DNA of 64,000 nt from Lentilactobacillus fungorum. GTDB taxonomy: Bacteria > Bacillota > Bacilli > Lactobacillales > Lactobacillaceae. Both the position numbers and the translations under genes were made by a program. Of this stretch, positions 18,720 to 28,591 are shown one piece after another. The stretch lies in the NCBI RefSeq assembly GCF_016860605.1, contig NZ_BNJR01000004.1, forward strand, positions 248,001 through 312,000. The letters run 5' to 3'. The notes beneath the pieces are model-generated. The model was not told the DNA's origin. It worked only from the letters and a program-made list of their open reading frames with translations, and did no database searches. Position 1 is the stretch's first letter. Each line of letters starts with the position of its first letter.

Positions 18720-20777
18720 TTATTGGGAATTTTGGGTGACGTTGTTGTCCCGCAAAATTGTCTTGCCATCACGAACGACTTTATAGCGACCAACTTCGTT
18801 TTTAGTTAACTTAAATGGTAGCATGACCGTTGTATCTTTTGTGATAACCATTTGTTTATAAATGGTCGAAAAATCGTGATCATGATCTTTTAAGTAAATG
18901 AAGACCACATTTTCAGTATTGGCTGTTGGCGTAGACTGTGTATCAGCATCACTTGAGCCGGATACGGTTGTCTCACTACTATTGCTGCCAGCTAGCGGCG
19001 TTGAGCTGCTTTGATCGTTCAGATAAGGAATCGTCACCCGAACATTAAAGCTTTTGAGCGTATCCTGTTGCTTGGTCTTGGCCCCTCTAGACAGCCAAAC
19101 TGCAACGTTACCACCCTGTTGAATCACTTCATTAGCGCCAGGCGATTGACGGACAACTCTCCCCTTTGGTTGATCATTTGAATAAACGTAATCAAAGGTT
19201 GGGTTGATTTCTTCCTTGTTAGCGTAATTAACCACTTGACTCTTTGTCATTCCGGTAAGGTCTTTTAACGTAATCTGCTTAATGCCTGTCGAAACGACAA
19301 AAGTCAGTGTCTGCTTAGCTGGATTAAGTTTGGTTCCAGCTCGAAAATCCTGTTGTAAAATTCGGCCAGCATTAAACGTCCCAGAAGGTGCGTTTCGCTT
19401 TTTGACTTTAAAGCCCTCCCGTTCAAGTTTTTGTCTAACAGTTTGATAATTTTGACCAACATAGTTCCCAACAAGGACTTTTCGTGGGCCAGAACTCACA
19501 ACCAACGATATTTTGGTATTCTTTTTAACTTTGGTATTTTCCTTTGGATTAGAAGAAATGACGCGGTTGCGGTCGACTTGATCACTGCTGTGATACCGGA
19601 TCTTACCAACTTGTAAATCGGCAGCCTGAATTTTTCTGGACGCTTCATTTTCAGTCGTACCACTAATGACAGGAACCACCGTTTTACCACTTGCTGTAGC
19701 AATCAAAATAAACGCTACTACAAGTACCAATAAGCCGAAAATAGCGGTAATTATGATGCGCCGGCGCCGCTTTTTCTTTCGATCTGGCGGCTTTTTCTTG
19801 GGATTCTTGGTGGCTGCATTCGTTGGGCCAGTTCTTTTTTCGACCTGATCGGCAGCAGCCTTTTCATCTGAAAGTGGTGAAAATGGCATCACTCGGGTAG
19901 CTTCATTCAAATCGGGATGATGGTTCGGGACAACAAATTTTGATTCATTGGCGCGTGAACGATCCAACGACGTATTCAAATCATCCGCAAGTCGTTCAAC
20001 CGTTGGATAACGGTCATTTGGGTCTTTAGCTGTTGCCTTTAGAACAACGTTTTCCATCGCCTGAGGGATTCGGGGGTCAAAGTCTCTGACTGACGGGATC
20101 GCCTGTTGGGAATGTTTAATCGCAATTGACACCGCTGTGTCACCCGTAAAGGGGACTTTCCCAGTTAACAATTCATACAGGATAATTCCCAATGAATAGA
20201 TATCAGATTGCTGCGTGGCCATCTCGCCTTTAATTTGTTCTGGGGATAGATAGTGAATCGACCCAATAATTGACCTAGTTTGGGTCATCGTATCCTCAGT
20301 GCCAGCCCGAGAAATCCCAAAGTCAGTAATTTTGATATAACCGTTTTGATCAACCAAAATATTTTGCGGTTTTAAGTCTCGGTGAATAATGTGATGCCGA
20401 TGAGCCTCACTAACCGCTGAACAAATTTGTTCCATGATGTTGACAACTTCAGCATACGGGATCGGGAAATGATCACTGATATATTTCTTTAAGTCTTCGC
20501 CATCGATGTACTCCATGACTAAGTACTGCATCCCCTCAACTTCGTCAACATCATAGATGCCAACAATATGGGGGTTGTCTAATTGGGTAGCGGCCATTGC
20601 TTCATGTTGAAATCGTTTTTTGGCTTTAGGATTGTCACGGAAGTCAAGCCGCAACAGTTTTACAGCCACTTTTCGCTTTAAGATGAGGTCTTCAGCAAGA
20701 TAAACATCCGCCATTCCTCCCTCTCCTAGCCGGCTGATAATTTCATAGCGGCCGTTGAGGACGTACCCCTTATTCAT
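18720..20777 (-). CDS. pknB: Serine/threonine protein kinase with PASTA domains
   Basis: Membrane kinase (PknB/PrkC/StkP type) that senses muropeptides or lipid II and phosphorylates cell-wall and division proteins. The cytosolic kinase domain (about 1-270) has GEGGMADVYLAE, HRDLKPQNILV and DFGISR. A basic stretch (KKKRRRR) precedes one membrane segment (IIITAIFGLLVLVVAFILIA, around residue 345). Outside are three PASTA repeats, then a Ser/Thr-rich linker and a C-terminal beta domain. It overlaps prpC by 8 bp, so kinase and phosphatase are made together. Confidence 0.97.
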   Translation of the reverse strand: MNKGYVLNGRYEIISRLGEGGMADVYLAEDLILKRKVAVKLLRLDFRDNPKAKKRFQHEAMAATQLDNPHIVGIYDVDEVEGMQYLVMEYIDGEDLKKYISDHFPIPYAEVVNIMEQICSAVSEAHRHHIIHRDLKPQNILVDQNGYIKITDFGISRAGTEDTMTQTRSIIGSIHYLSPEQIKGEMATQQSDIYSLGIILYELLTGKVPFTGDTAVSIAIKHSQQAIPSVRDFDPRIPQAMENVVLKATAKDPNDRYPTVERLADDLNTSLDRSRANESKFVVPNHHPDLNEATRVMPFSPLSDEKAAADQVEKRTGPTNAATKNPKKKPPDRKKKRRRRIIITAIFGLLVLVVAFILIATASGKTVVPVISGTTENEASRKIQAADLQVGKIRYHSSDQVDRNRVISSNPKENTKVKKNTKISLVVSSGPRKVLVGNYVGQNYQTVRQKLEREGFKVKKRNAPSGTFNAGRILQQDFRAGTKLNPAKQTLTFVVSTGIKQITLKDLTGMTKSQVVNYANKEEINPTFDYVYSNDQPKGRVVRQSPGANEVIQQGGNVAVWLSRGAKTKQQDTLKSFNVRVTIPYLNDQSSSTPLAGSNSSETTVSGSSDADTQSTPTANTENVVFIYLKDHDHDFSTIYKQMVITKDTTVMLPFKLTKNEVGRYKVVRDGKTILRDNNVTQNSQ

Positions 20778-21519
20778 CGGCTTTCACCTCCGAATCATAT
20801 TGCGCAATCAAAACGGTAATATTATCTAAACCGCCGTTTTGATTCGCAATTGATACCAGTAAGTTGCATTTTGCTTGCAGTGGCTCATCCATTGCCAACA
20901 CTTTTTCAATATCTGAATCATCAACCATATTAGTCAAGCCATCGGTGCAAAGTAAAATCTGATCATTTAAAGCGGCCGTATGCGGCTTAAAATCCGCAAC
21001 CGAATCATCGTTAATGCCTAAACTTTTTGTGATGATATTTTTGTATGGATTGTTTTTTGCCTGATCAGGGGTCAAATCCCCGTGTTTCACGAGTTCATTG
21101 ACATAAGAATGATCTTCTGTAATTTGGGTGAGCTTTCCGTTTGAGTAAATATAGCCGCGACTGTCGCCAATGTTAGCGATTAAACTTTGTTGACCATCAA
21201 TTAAGGCCGCGACAATGGTCGTTCCCATTCCATGCAACCGGCTATCCGTATTGGACTCTTTAATAATTGTCGTATTTTCTTCCGTCAGTTTGTTTTCAAA
21301 CCAGGTTTCGAGTTCATCCAAACTGTCGATGTCGGTTTTTTGAAAACTGTCGCCAAAATGGCTAACGACCATTTGAGAAGCAACTTCACCGGCATTATTG
21401 CCGCCAATACCATCGGTAATAATAGCTAATACCAAGCCCTTTTTGTTTGAAAACGAACCGACGGCATCTTCGTTTTTATCACGAACTTTGCCCGTCGATG
21501 ATTGATACGCAATTTGCAT
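20770..21519 (-). CDS. prpC: PP2C-family protein phosphatase PrpC/Stp
   Basis: Metal-dependent Ser/Thr phosphatase that reverses the action of the adjacent PASTA kinase. Conserved PP2C motifs: VRDKNEDAVG, TDGIGGNNAGEVAS, NIGDSRGYI, CTDGLTNMV and GGLDNITVL. The start is ATG at 21519 with GGAG 9 nt upstream, and a TTG 9 bp further out is not favoured. The product has 249 residues. The ribosome site directly follows the rsmB stop codon. Confidence 0.97.
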   Translation of the reverse strand: MQIAYQSSTGKVRDKNEDAVGSFSNKKGLVLAIITDGIGGNNAGEVASQMVVSHFGDSFQKTDIDSLDELETWFENKLTEENTTIIKESNTDSRLHGMGTTIVAALIDGQQSLIANIGDSRGYIYSNGKLTQITEDHSYVNELVKHGDLTPDQAKNNPYKNIITKSLGINDDSVADFKPHTAALNDQILLCTDGLTNMVDDSDIEKVLAMDEPLQAKCNLLVSIANQNGGLDNITVLIAQYDSEVKADE

Positions 21520-21533
21520 GTAAACCAACTCCG

Positions 21534-22871
21534 TTATGATTTCCTTACTAAGGAACTAACAAAGAAGCCATCAGAACCATAGTCATCGGGATAAATTTTG
21601 AGCTCTTTTTCACTGCGCTGGCTGTGTAATTGTAAATCAGTTGGGGTGAACGCAACCTCAAAATTGGGATGCTTTTGGATAAATTGATCAATAACGTCCT
21701 GATTCTCCTGATCGACAATCGTACAAGTACTATACGTAATCATACCACCAGTCTTAACTTTTGGCGCGACTGCCTCTAAAATCTGCAGCTGAATGTCACT
21801 TAGATGATCAATATCTGCCGGGGTTTTATCGTACCGAATTTCCGGTTTTCGTCGCAATAAGCCTAATCCCGAACAGGGTGCATCCACTAGGATTTGATCG
21901 AATAACTGATCAGGGAACTTTTCATCGACCTTTCGCGCGTCAAGCTCAAAGGTGTCAATTTTTTGGTTAACTCCTAACCGAGTCGCGTTCTTCATCACCG
22001 TTTTAAGCTTGTTTTTGTGGATGTCTAACGCGAAAACTTTTCCGGTAGTCAATCGAGTGGCAATCTGAGTTGTTTTGCCGCCAGGGGCACTACAAGCATC
22101 TAAAACCATGTCATCGGCTTTGAGGGTCATTGCCTCAACTGGTAACATCGCACTTTCGTCTTGAATTGTTAACAAGCCAGCCGCAAAAAATGGGCTGTGA
22201 ACAATTTGACCGTTTTCAATTATAAGGCCTTCTTCGGCAACCGCGCTTTGATGAACGTCGAAGCCGGCCGCTTTTAGCTTCGTAATTAAAGCTGGCTTAC
22301 TAATTTTGCTAGTATTGACTCGAACGGATTGTTTCGGCGCTTTATTAAGTGATTGTAAAATTGCTTTGGCTTTTGGCTTGCCCAACTGTTCCTGCAGCAT
22401 CACTACCAGCCAAGTTGGAACACTATAAGTAATGGAGAGACGTTCTACCTCATCTTTAATCGCATCCACGCTAGGAGTCCCTTTTCGGTCCATTTGATGC
22501 AAAATCCCGGTGACAAATCGTCTGGTCCCATCGTGGCCCATCGTTTTGGCAATTTTGATCGTTTCGTCAAAAATTGCCCGCTTAGGAACCCGATCAAGAT
22601 AAGTCTGCTGATACATCGCCGTGTACAGCAGCTCTTTAACCCAAGGTTCTGTATTCTTGGGTTCTCGCAAAAACGGCCGCAATTGGTAAGCCAACGTTAA
22701 CCGGTGTTGAATAACACCGTATACAATATTGGTAAACAACGCTTTATCGGCGTCATTCATCGACGTCGACTGGATCACCGCATTGATTTGTAAGTTAGAA
22801 TATGAACCAGTACTTGTTTTGACAAGGGTTTCGACTGCAAGTTGCCTAGGGTTATTCGTTTTAAATTTCAT
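21534..22871 (-). CDS. rsmB: 16S rRNA (cytosine-967-C5)-methyltransferase RsmB
   Basis: Methylates C967 of 16S rRNA. The N-terminal NusB-like RNA-binding domain (about 1-140) is followed by a Rossmann methyltransferase with DACSAPGGKTTQIA (SAM site), DAPCSGLGLLRRKPEIRY (Pro-Cys motif) and YSTCTI (catalytic Cys). It has 445 residues, full length. The ATG follows the fmt stop with no gap, so it is likely coupled to fmt. The order fmt-rsmB-prpC-pknB-rsgA is conserved in Firmicutes. Confidence 0.97.
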   Translation of the reverse strand: MKFKTNNPRQLAVETLVKTSTGSYSNLQINAVIQSTSMNDADKALFTNIVYGVIQHRLTLAYQLRPFLREPKNTEPWVKELLYTAMYQQTYLDRVPKRAIFDETIKIAKTMGHDGTRRFVTGILHQMDRKGTPSVDAIKDEVERLSITYSVPTWLVVMLQEQLGKPKAKAILQSLNKAPKQSVRVNTSKISKPALITKLKAAGFDVHQSAVAEEGLIIENGQIVHSPFFAAGLLTIQDESAMLPVEAMTLKADDMVLDACSAPGGKTTQIATRLTTGKVFALDIHKNKLKTVMKNATRLGVNQKIDTFELDARKVDEKFPDQLFDQILVDAPCSGLGLLRRKPEIRYDKTPADIDHLSDIQLQILEAVAPKVKTGGMITYSTCTIVDQENQDVIDQFIQKHPNFEVAFTPTDLQLHSQRSEKELKIYPDDYGSDGFFVSSLVRKS

Positions 22872-23822
22872 TTAGTTTATCACCTGTTGGCCGACCTTAA
22901 TTGATTGGCCGCTACCATTTAAATAATCTGTAATTGCTTGTTTGGGTTTGCCCGCCGGTTGAACTTCCAATAATGACAAAACCGTTTGCTGGCCGGCAGC
23001 CAAATATAAGTGATGCTTATCTTTTTTAACCACGACACCGGGGGCTTGCTCAACCTTTTCATTAATGACTTCGGTTTGCCAAATCTTTGTTCGCTTACCG
23101 TTTAAAATCGTGTAGGCGCCTGGGTCTGGCCGTAATGCCCGAACCTTAGCATCGACTAAAAAGGCCGATTTTTCAAAGGCTAGCTTTTCTTCTTCCGGTT
23201 TAATATTCGGCGAAAAAACAACCTGAGCTTCATCCTGTTTAATGGGCTGCACATCGCCAGCAATAATTTTAGGAAGAGTTTCCAGCAAGACATCGCGACC
23301 CACCAAACTTAATTTAGCAAAGAGTGATTCGGTATCATCGCCCTTTTTAATGGGAATTGCTCGTTGGGCTAAAATATCGCCAGCGTCCATTTTCTTTACC
23401 ATATAAATTAAGCTAATTCCGGTTTGCTGGTCACCATTCATAATTGCATACTGAACTGGCGCGCCGCCACGGTACTTTGGCAACAACGACCCATGGACGT
23501 TAATCGCCGCCACTTTAACGGCATTTAACATCTTGGTTGGCAAAAACTGACCATAGGCGGCCGTTACAATCAAATCCGGATGCAAATCAATCACCCGCTG
23601 CATTTCTGGGCTACCACTTAACTTAGTTGGCTGATAGACCGGAATATTCAGCTTTTCGGCCAATACCTTAACCGGTGTCTGTTGAATCTTGTGCTTACGG
23701 CCGACTGGGCGATCAGGCTGCGTAACGGCCGCGACCACTTCGTAATCATGATCAACCAGCCCCTGTAGAATTGGCACTGCAAACTTTGGTGTGCCCATAA
23801 AAACAATCGTTGTCAATTTCAT
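22872..23822 (-). CDS. fmt: Methionyl-tRNA formyltransferase
   Basis: Formylates initiator Met-tRNA using 10-formyl-THF. Motifs: VFMGTPKFAVPIL at the N-terminus, the HGSLLPKYRGGAPVQYAI active-site run with its Asn/His partners (INVHGS), and MDAGDILAQ. The C-terminal domain has VRALRPDPGAYTILNGKR. Length 316 residues from ATG 23822. A TTG one codon earlier is possible, but the AAAGGA site is already close to the ATG. It lies 12 bp downstream of priA. Confidence 0.97.
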   Translation of the reverse strand: MKLTTIVFMGTPKFAVPILQGLVDHDYEVVAAVTQPDRPVGRKHKIQQTPVKVLAEKLNIPVYQPTKLSGSPEMQRVIDLHPDLIVTAAYGQFLPTKMLNAVKVAAINVHGSLLPKYRGGAPVQYAIMNGDQQTGISLIYMVKKMDAGDILAQRAIPIKKGDDTESLFAKLSLVGRDVLLETLPKIIAGDVQPIKQDEAQVVFSPNIKPEEEKLAFEKSAFLVDAKVRALRPDPGAYTILNGKRTKIWQTEVINEKVEQAPGVVVKKDKHHLYLAAGQQTVLSLLEVQPAGKPKQAITDYLNGSGQSIKVGQQVIN

Positions 23823-23834
23823 CAATCCTTTCGT

Positions 23835-26234
23835 TTACATAAAATCCAGTGGTTCATTATCAATCGCAACCTGGAGGCCTGCTCGCTGTTTTTTTTGAGA
23901 ATCCATCAGTATCTGATCGAGGGCGGACCGCAGTTGCGGTTCTTTTCGGTATTTAATGATAATTTGATAATAATAACGATTATTAATTCGTGTAATTGCC
24001 TTTGGGGTAGGTCCCAAAATAATCGCTTGTGAAGATAACCGATCCTTTAAAAAGTTTAGGATACCAAACATTTCCGCGGCCGTTTGATTCTCATTAGCCG
24101 CACTACCAGTTACCTTAACCGTAAAGTAATATGGCGGATATTTGCCATCATGGCGAACCCGCATCTCAGTTGCGTAAAAGCGTTCGTAATCTTGCGTTTG
24201 GGCAAGTTGAATTGCGTAATGATCCGGATTAAACGTTTGGATAATCACTTCGCCAACCTTATCTGCGCGACCAGAGCGCCCCGAGACTTGGGTTAGTAGT
24301 TGGAATGTTCGCTCACTTGAACGAAAATCTGGAAATTGCAATGCTGAATCGGCGTTTAACACGCCAACCAACGTTACTTCTGGAAAATCCAACCCCTTTG
24401 CGATCATCTGAGTGCCGAGCAAAATATCGGCTTGATGGGCACCAAATTGATTAATAATTGCCTCATGGGCCCCCTTTCGCCTTGTCGTATCAACGTCCAT
24501 TCTTAAAACCCGCGCAGTTGGGAATAATTGCTTGACCTGCTCTTCTAATTGCTGGCTGCCAACACCATAAAAGCGAATTCGATTACTATGACAGTTTGGA
24601 CAAACCATTGGAATTGGTTCTTTATGCCCGCAGTAGTGGCAATTTAGTGTATGTGTATCCTTATGTACCGTTAATGAGATATCACAATTAGGACACTTAG
24701 GCACGTAACCGCAGTCTCGACACATCAAAAAAGATGAGTAGCCCCGCCGATTCAATAATAAAATAATTTGTTCACGACGTTTAAGCCGACTCGAAATCGC
24801 GTCAATGAGTTGATCTGATAAAATACCTTGTCGTTTGGTAGCAACTTCCTTCATATCAACAATTGAAACATGCGGTAAAGCCTGTCGGTTGATGCGATGT
24901 GGCAGTGTGAGCAACTGATAGACCCCTTTCATTGCCCTGGCCCGCGATTCTAATGAAGGCGTCGCACTACCTAAAACAACTGGGCAATGATGGTAGCCGG
25001 CACGCCATTTAGCAACATCACGGGTTTGGTAACGAGGGTTATCACTTTGTTTGTAGCTGCTGTCATGTTCTTCATCGATAATAATTAAACCGATATTTTT
25101 AAGGGGGGCAAAAATAGCTGATCGAACCCCTACCACGACTTTAGCTTGACCGCTGTTAATTCGCTGCCACTCATCGTGCCGTTCGCCATTTGACAACGCA
25201 CTGTGCAGCATGGCCACTTGATCACCAAACCGGCTGCGGATTCTGGCAACGATTTGGGGCGTTAACGTAATTTCCGGAACTAGCATCAGCGCTGTTCGCC
25301 CGAGTGCCAACGCATGGGCAATTGATTGAAGATAAACTTCAGTTTTACCCGAGCCCGTCACGCCTTCTAGTAAGAAAACTTGATCAGCACGTTGGGTCGT
25401 TGCCGTATTAATCTGATCAACTGCCCGTTTTTGATCGGCATTCAGCTGCAGCGGCGCGGTAGGTTTGGTCGGCCGCAAAAATGGGTTACGTACCCGTTGG
25501 ACGGCGGTTTTTTTAAGCCAACCCCGCTGTTGGGCAGTTTTTAAAGTGGTGGCCGTGATGCCGTCAGCCGTTAATTTGCTTTGAAGAAAGGTCTGGTTGG
25601 GGTGCTTCATTAATAAATCCAATAACTTAATTTGGCAGGTTGCGTTTTTTCGAACCTTTGCTAATGCTGATTGGGCTGTCGCTGGAGAAATTTCGCCTCG
25701 ATAAGCTTTTAACATCATTGGATGCGTATGATGCGTTAAGTTTTCCACCACTTGAATCTGACCGGCCCGTTGAAGTTTAAGCACAGTCGCAACGGTTTTA
25801 TCGTCGGCCCGTTTTTGATTATAATCAATTTCTTGATGACCATGAAAAATCTCGGGGTGCTGTTGGACAATGACGTCATCTTTGGCGATTAATCGTTTTT
25901 GATTCCGCGTTCGCATCCCCCCCGGCAACATTGTTTGCAAACAACTAATTTTAAATGAATAGGTTTGATCAGCCAACCAAGACGACAATTTTAGTAGTTC
26001 CGGGTTAATGACTGGCGCTAAGTCGATCAATGAATCAATTGGCTTAAGTTTGCCGTCAAACTCGGACTTATTCGTAACAGCCACGACAAAACCAGTCACC
26101 TTACGATTACCAAATGAGACTTCAACCCGCATTCCGACCATAACTTGGTCCTTTAAGGTATCCGGGATGAGGTAGCTGTAGGGATTATTAGTTTGTCGCG
26201 TTGGAACATCAACGATTACTTGAGCGATCTGCAA
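23835..26234 (-). CDS. priA: Primosomal protein N' (replication restart helicase PriA)
   Basis: Restarts stalled replication forks by loading the primosome. The N-terminal 3'-DNA-binding domain (about 1-110) and winged-helix linker precede a helicase core with EGVTGSGKTEVYLQ (Walker A), IIIDEEHDSSYK (DEEH) and LGSATPSLE. The zinc region has four Cys pairs (CRDCGY, CPNC, CHYC, CPNC). QVSGRSGRADK is helicase motif VI. Length 799 residues. Start is TTG at 26234 with AAAGGAG 9-10 nt upstream. Confidence 0.97.
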   Translation of the reverse strand: MQIAQVIVDVPTRQTNNPYSYLIPDTLKDQVMVGMRVEVSFGNRKVTGFVVAVTNKSEFDGKLKPIDSLIDLAPVINPELLKLSSWLADQTYSFKISCLQTMLPGGMRTRNQKRLIAKDDVIVQQHPEIFHGHQEIDYNQKRADDKTVATVLKLQRAGQIQVVENLTHHTHPMMLKAYRGEISPATAQSALAKVRKNATCQIKLLDLLMKHPNQTFLQSKLTADGITATTLKTAQQRGWLKKTAVQRVRNPFLRPTKPTAPLQLNADQKRAVDQINTATTQRADQVFLLEGVTGSGKTEVYLQSIAHALALGRTALMLVPEITLTPQIVARIRSRFGDQVAMLHSALSNGERHDEWQRINSGQAKVVVGVRSAIFAPLKNIGLIIIDEEHDSSYKQSDNPRYQTRDVAKWRAGYHHCPVVLGSATPSLESRARAMKGVYQLLTLPHRINRQALPHVSIVDMKEVATKRQGILSDQLIDAISSRLKRREQIILLLNRRGYSSFLMCRDCGYVPKCPNCDISLTVHKDTHTLNCHYCGHKEPIPMVCPNCHSNRIRFYGVGSQQLEEQVKQLFPTARVLRMDVDTTRRKGAHEAIINQFGAHQADILLGTQMIAKGLDFPEVTLVGVLNADSALQFPDFRSSERTFQLLTQVSGRSGRADKVGEVIIQTFNPDHYAIQLAQTQDYERFYATEMRVRHDGKYPPYYFTVKVTGSAANENQTAAEMFGILNFLKDRLSSQAIILGPTPKAITRINNRYYYQIIIKYRKEPQLRSALDQILMDSQKKQRAGLQVAIDNEPLDFM

Positions 26235-26266
26235 CGGTGACTGCTCCTTTCAGTTTAATTCATTCA

Positions 26267-27490
26267 TCAGTTTAAAAAGTGGTCGGTAATTAATTGAATC
26301 AACCGCTCCGCAATGGCTGCCTTACTTTCAAGTGGTGACTTAATTTGCTGTCCATCCGCAAACAAAAATGTCACTTGATTTTGATCGGCATTAAACCCAA
26401 TTTGTTTGTTGGCAACATCATTGGCAACGATTAAGTCTAACTTTTTGGCCTTAATCTTTTTGGCTGCATTCGCAATTAAATCATTTGTCTCAGCAGCAAA
26501 TCCCACTACGACTTGCCCGGGACGTTTGCTAGTTGAAATGGTTTGAAGAATGTCCGGATTGCGAACAAGTTCTAAAGTCATCGTCTGATTAGCAGCAGTC
26601 TTTTTAATCTTCTGATTGGCAACAACTGCTGGACGATAATCAGCGACCGCAGCGGCCATTATTAGCCCATCAGCAACTGGGAAGGCCTTCTTAACAGCGG
26701 CCAGTAACTCGTTGGCAGATTCAACGCGGATCAGGCGAACATGATTGGGCACCGGCAGTGCCGAATTTGCTGAAATTAAAGTGACCTCAGCTCCTGCTCC
26801 TTGGGCCGCCGCTGCAATCGCATAGCCCATTTTACCAGATGAGCGATTTGTCAAATACCGAACTGGATCAAGGGCTTCGCGGGTACCACCGGCCGTGACG
26901 ATCAGTTTTTTACCTGAGAGGCGATCTGAAGCATCTGTGTATGTATGATTGACCCAGTCAAAAATTGCTTCGGGTTCTGGCATTCGACCGCGACCAGAAT
27001 AGCCCTCCGCCAGAAAGCCTTCAACAGCAGGCATCATGTGAATCCCGTGATCGGCTAATTCTTGCATATTCTGTTGGGTAGCAAAGTTAGCCAGCATTTT
27101 ATTATTCATCGCCGGCACGACAAAAATGGGCTGATCAATTGCCAGCAGTGCAGCTGACGCAACGTTATCAGCGATCCCGTTGGCTAGCTTAGCAATGGTG
27201 TTAGCGGTTGCCGGCGCTATAATCGCAAGATCAGCATCATCAGCAATTTTAACGTGGGGAATGCTGGTTGGATCATCTCCAGAAAAGTCATCAACAATCA
27301 CCGGGTTTTTGCTCAAGGTTTGAAACGTCAATGGCTTAACAAACTGTTGGGCAGCTTTGGTCATAATAACGTGAACATCGTTGCCAGCTTTAACTAAAAG
27401 TCGGGTCAACGTTAACGATTTGTACACAGCAATACTACCAGTTACAAATAAAGCGACATTTTGATTCGAAAGCAAGTCAATCACCACCAT
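26267..27490 (-). CDS. coaBC: Bifunctional phosphopantothenoylcysteine decarboxylase / phosphopantothenate-cysteine ligase CoaBC
   Basis: Two consecutive steps of coenzyme A synthesis. The N-terminal flavin-dependent CoaC half has FVTGSIAVYKS and VVPAMNNKML. The C-terminal CoaB half has VTAGGTREALDPVRYLTNRS, GKMGYAIA and VVGFAAET. The usual catalytic ACG motif of CoaC reads AEG here (GFLAEGYSGRGRMPEP, near residue 155), so the redox-active Cys is absent at that position. The start is uncertain: ATG 27490 is used, a TTG at 27475 has a GGTGGTGA element at fair distance, and the frame is open to 27505. Confidence 0.9.
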   Translation of the reverse strand: MVVIDLLSNQNVALFVTGSIAVYKSLTLTRLLVKAGNDVHVIMTKAAQQFVKPLTFQTLSKNPVIVDDFSGDDPTSIPHVKIADDADLAIIAPATANTIAKLANGIADNVASAALLAIDQPIFVVPAMNNKMLANFATQQNMQELADHGIHMMPAVEGFLAEGYSGRGRMPEPEAIFDWVNHTYTDASDRLSGKKLIVTAGGTREALDPVRYLTNRSSGKMGYAIAAAAQGAGAEVTLISANSALPVPNHVRLIRVESANELLAAVKKAFPVADGLIMAAAVADYRPAVVANQKIKKTAANQTMTLELVRNPDILQTISTSKRPGQVVVGFAAETNDLIANAAKKIKAKKLDLIVANDVANKQIGFNADQNQVTFLFADGQQIKSPLESKAAIAERLIQLITDHFLN

Positions 27491-27529
27491 TTCATTGTTC
27501 GTCAATCATTGTAACAAATATTTTCTTGA

Positions 27530-27576
27530 AAAAGAAAGAAGCTGGTTCAAAACAAATGATTGTTTTGTCCCAGCCT
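27530..27576 (-). terminator. Terminator after rpoZ
   Basis: Minus strand: GCTGGGACAAAACA pairs with TGTTTTGAACCAGC around a 6-nt loop, followed by TTCTTTCTTTTT. The same GCTGGGACAAAA arm recurs at 37221-37262 and 39517-39542. Confidence 0.75.
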
Positions 27577-27588
27577 TTCGTAAATCGT

Positions 27589-27801
27589 TTAGTTAAAATC
27601 TTGTTGCTTTGGATCAATTTTTAAAACGCCAGCAGCAATTTCTTCCAATGCTTTTCCAACTGACTTTTGGGATTCATAATGATCCAATAATGGTTTGGCA
27701 CCCGCATCCAATTCATGGGCGCGCTTGCTGGCTAACATGATCAACGAATAACGCGAATCGATTTGATCCAGCAACTTATCGACTGATGGATAAAGTAACA
27801 T
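27589..27801 (-). CDS. rpoZ: DNA-directed RNA polymerase omega subunit
   Basis: Small RNA polymerase subunit that helps fold beta-prime. The product has 70 residues starting [20 protein letters not shown], with the family run [18 protein letters not shown]. It follows gmk by 2 bp, the usual gmk-rpoZ-coaBC-priA order. Confidence 0.96.
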   Translation of the reverse strand: MLLYPSVDKLLDQIDSRYSLIMLASKRAHELDAGAKPLLDHYESQKSVGKALEEIAAGVLKIDPKQQDFN

Positions 27802-27803
27802 AA

Positions 27804-28418
27804 TTAGTCTTCTCCTAACATTGATTCATAATCGGGCATCACCCGAGCAACTCGTAATCGTTCACTTCTGATAATTGACTTGATTCGATCAACGGCTAGC
27901 GGTACCTTATCATTTAGAACCGCATAATCGTAATTACGCATCATACTGATTTCGCCGACCGCCTTTTTAATTCGCCGATTGATAACATCCATCTTATCAG
28001 TTCCCCGGCCAATTAGCCGATGCTTTAATTCCATCAAATCTGGCGGTGTTAAGAAAACAAAAACGGCATCTGGACAATTGGCGCGAACTTGCATGGCCCC
28101 ATTGACTTCGATTTCTAGAAATACGTCTCGACCGGAGTCCAAGGTCTCATTTACATATTTTAATGGCGTTCCATAGTAATTGTCAACGTATTTTGCGTAT
28201 TCAAGCATCTCACCATTTTGGATATTTTTTTCAAACTGTTCTTTAGAGACAAAATAGTAATCCACGCCATTTTTTTCACCCGGGCGGGGCTTTCGAGTAG
28301 TCATCGAAGTTGAATATTCAAAATCAACGTCTGGCTCTTCAAATAGCGCTTTTCGAACCGTCCCCTTGCCAACTCCTGATGGGCCTGACAAAACAATCAA
28401 CATTCCTCTTTTAGCCAT
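27804..28418 (-). CDS. gmk: Guanylate kinase
   Basis: Phosphorylates GMP to GDP, and in Firmicutes is also a target of (p)ppGpp control. Walker A is [11 protein letters not shown] (about residues 11-21), then [22 protein letters not shown] (the GMP-binding lid begins at its Arg residues) and [12 protein letters not shown]. Length 204 residues, standard. The promoter at 28454-28482 makes it the first gene of gmk-rpoZ. Confidence 0.97.
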   Translation of the reverse strand: MAKRGMLIVLSGPSGVGKGTVRKALFEEPDVDFEYSTSMTTRKPRPGEKNGVDYYFVSKEQFEKNIQNGEMLEYAKYVDNYYGTPLKYVNETLDSGRDVFLEIEVNGAMQVRANCPDAVFVFLTPPDLMELKHRLIGRGTDKMDVINRRIKKAVGEISMMRNYDYAVLNDKVPLAVDRIKSIIRSERLRVARVMPDYESMLGED

Positions 28419-28453
28419 TGAAAAAATCCCTTCAAATATTTATAGTACCCACA

Positions 28454-28482
28454 ATTATCGCCCTTTTTTGCTGATTTGACAA
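28454..28482 (-). promoter_or_regulatory. Promoter of gmk-rpoZ
   Basis: Minus strand: -35 TTGTCA (28482-28477), 17-nt spacer, -10 GATAAT (28459-28454). The gmk ATG is at 28418. Confidence 0.65.
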
Positions 28483-28530
28483 GTCTTATCGCCAGCGAAT
28501 TCAAATCGGTCGGTATTTCGAAAATTGGGC

Positions 28531-28559
28531 TTGCAATTTCGAACGGTTGTTCGTATAAT
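28531..28559 (+). promoter_or_regulatory. Promoter with LexA/DinR-type box for the 101-residue gene
   Basis: Plus strand: -35 TTGCAA (28531-28536), 17-nt spacer, -10 TATAAT (28554-28559). The spacer is largely filled by a perfect palindrome CGAAC-GGTT-GTTCG (28540-28553). This matches the Gram-positive LexA (DinR) consensus CGAACnnnnGTTCG at every fixed base. A repressor bound there would block RNA polymerase, so the downstream gene is probably SOS-inducible. Confidence 0.75.
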
Positions 28560-28591
28560 GAAATCACAAACAAACGTTCGGGGTGAATAAC

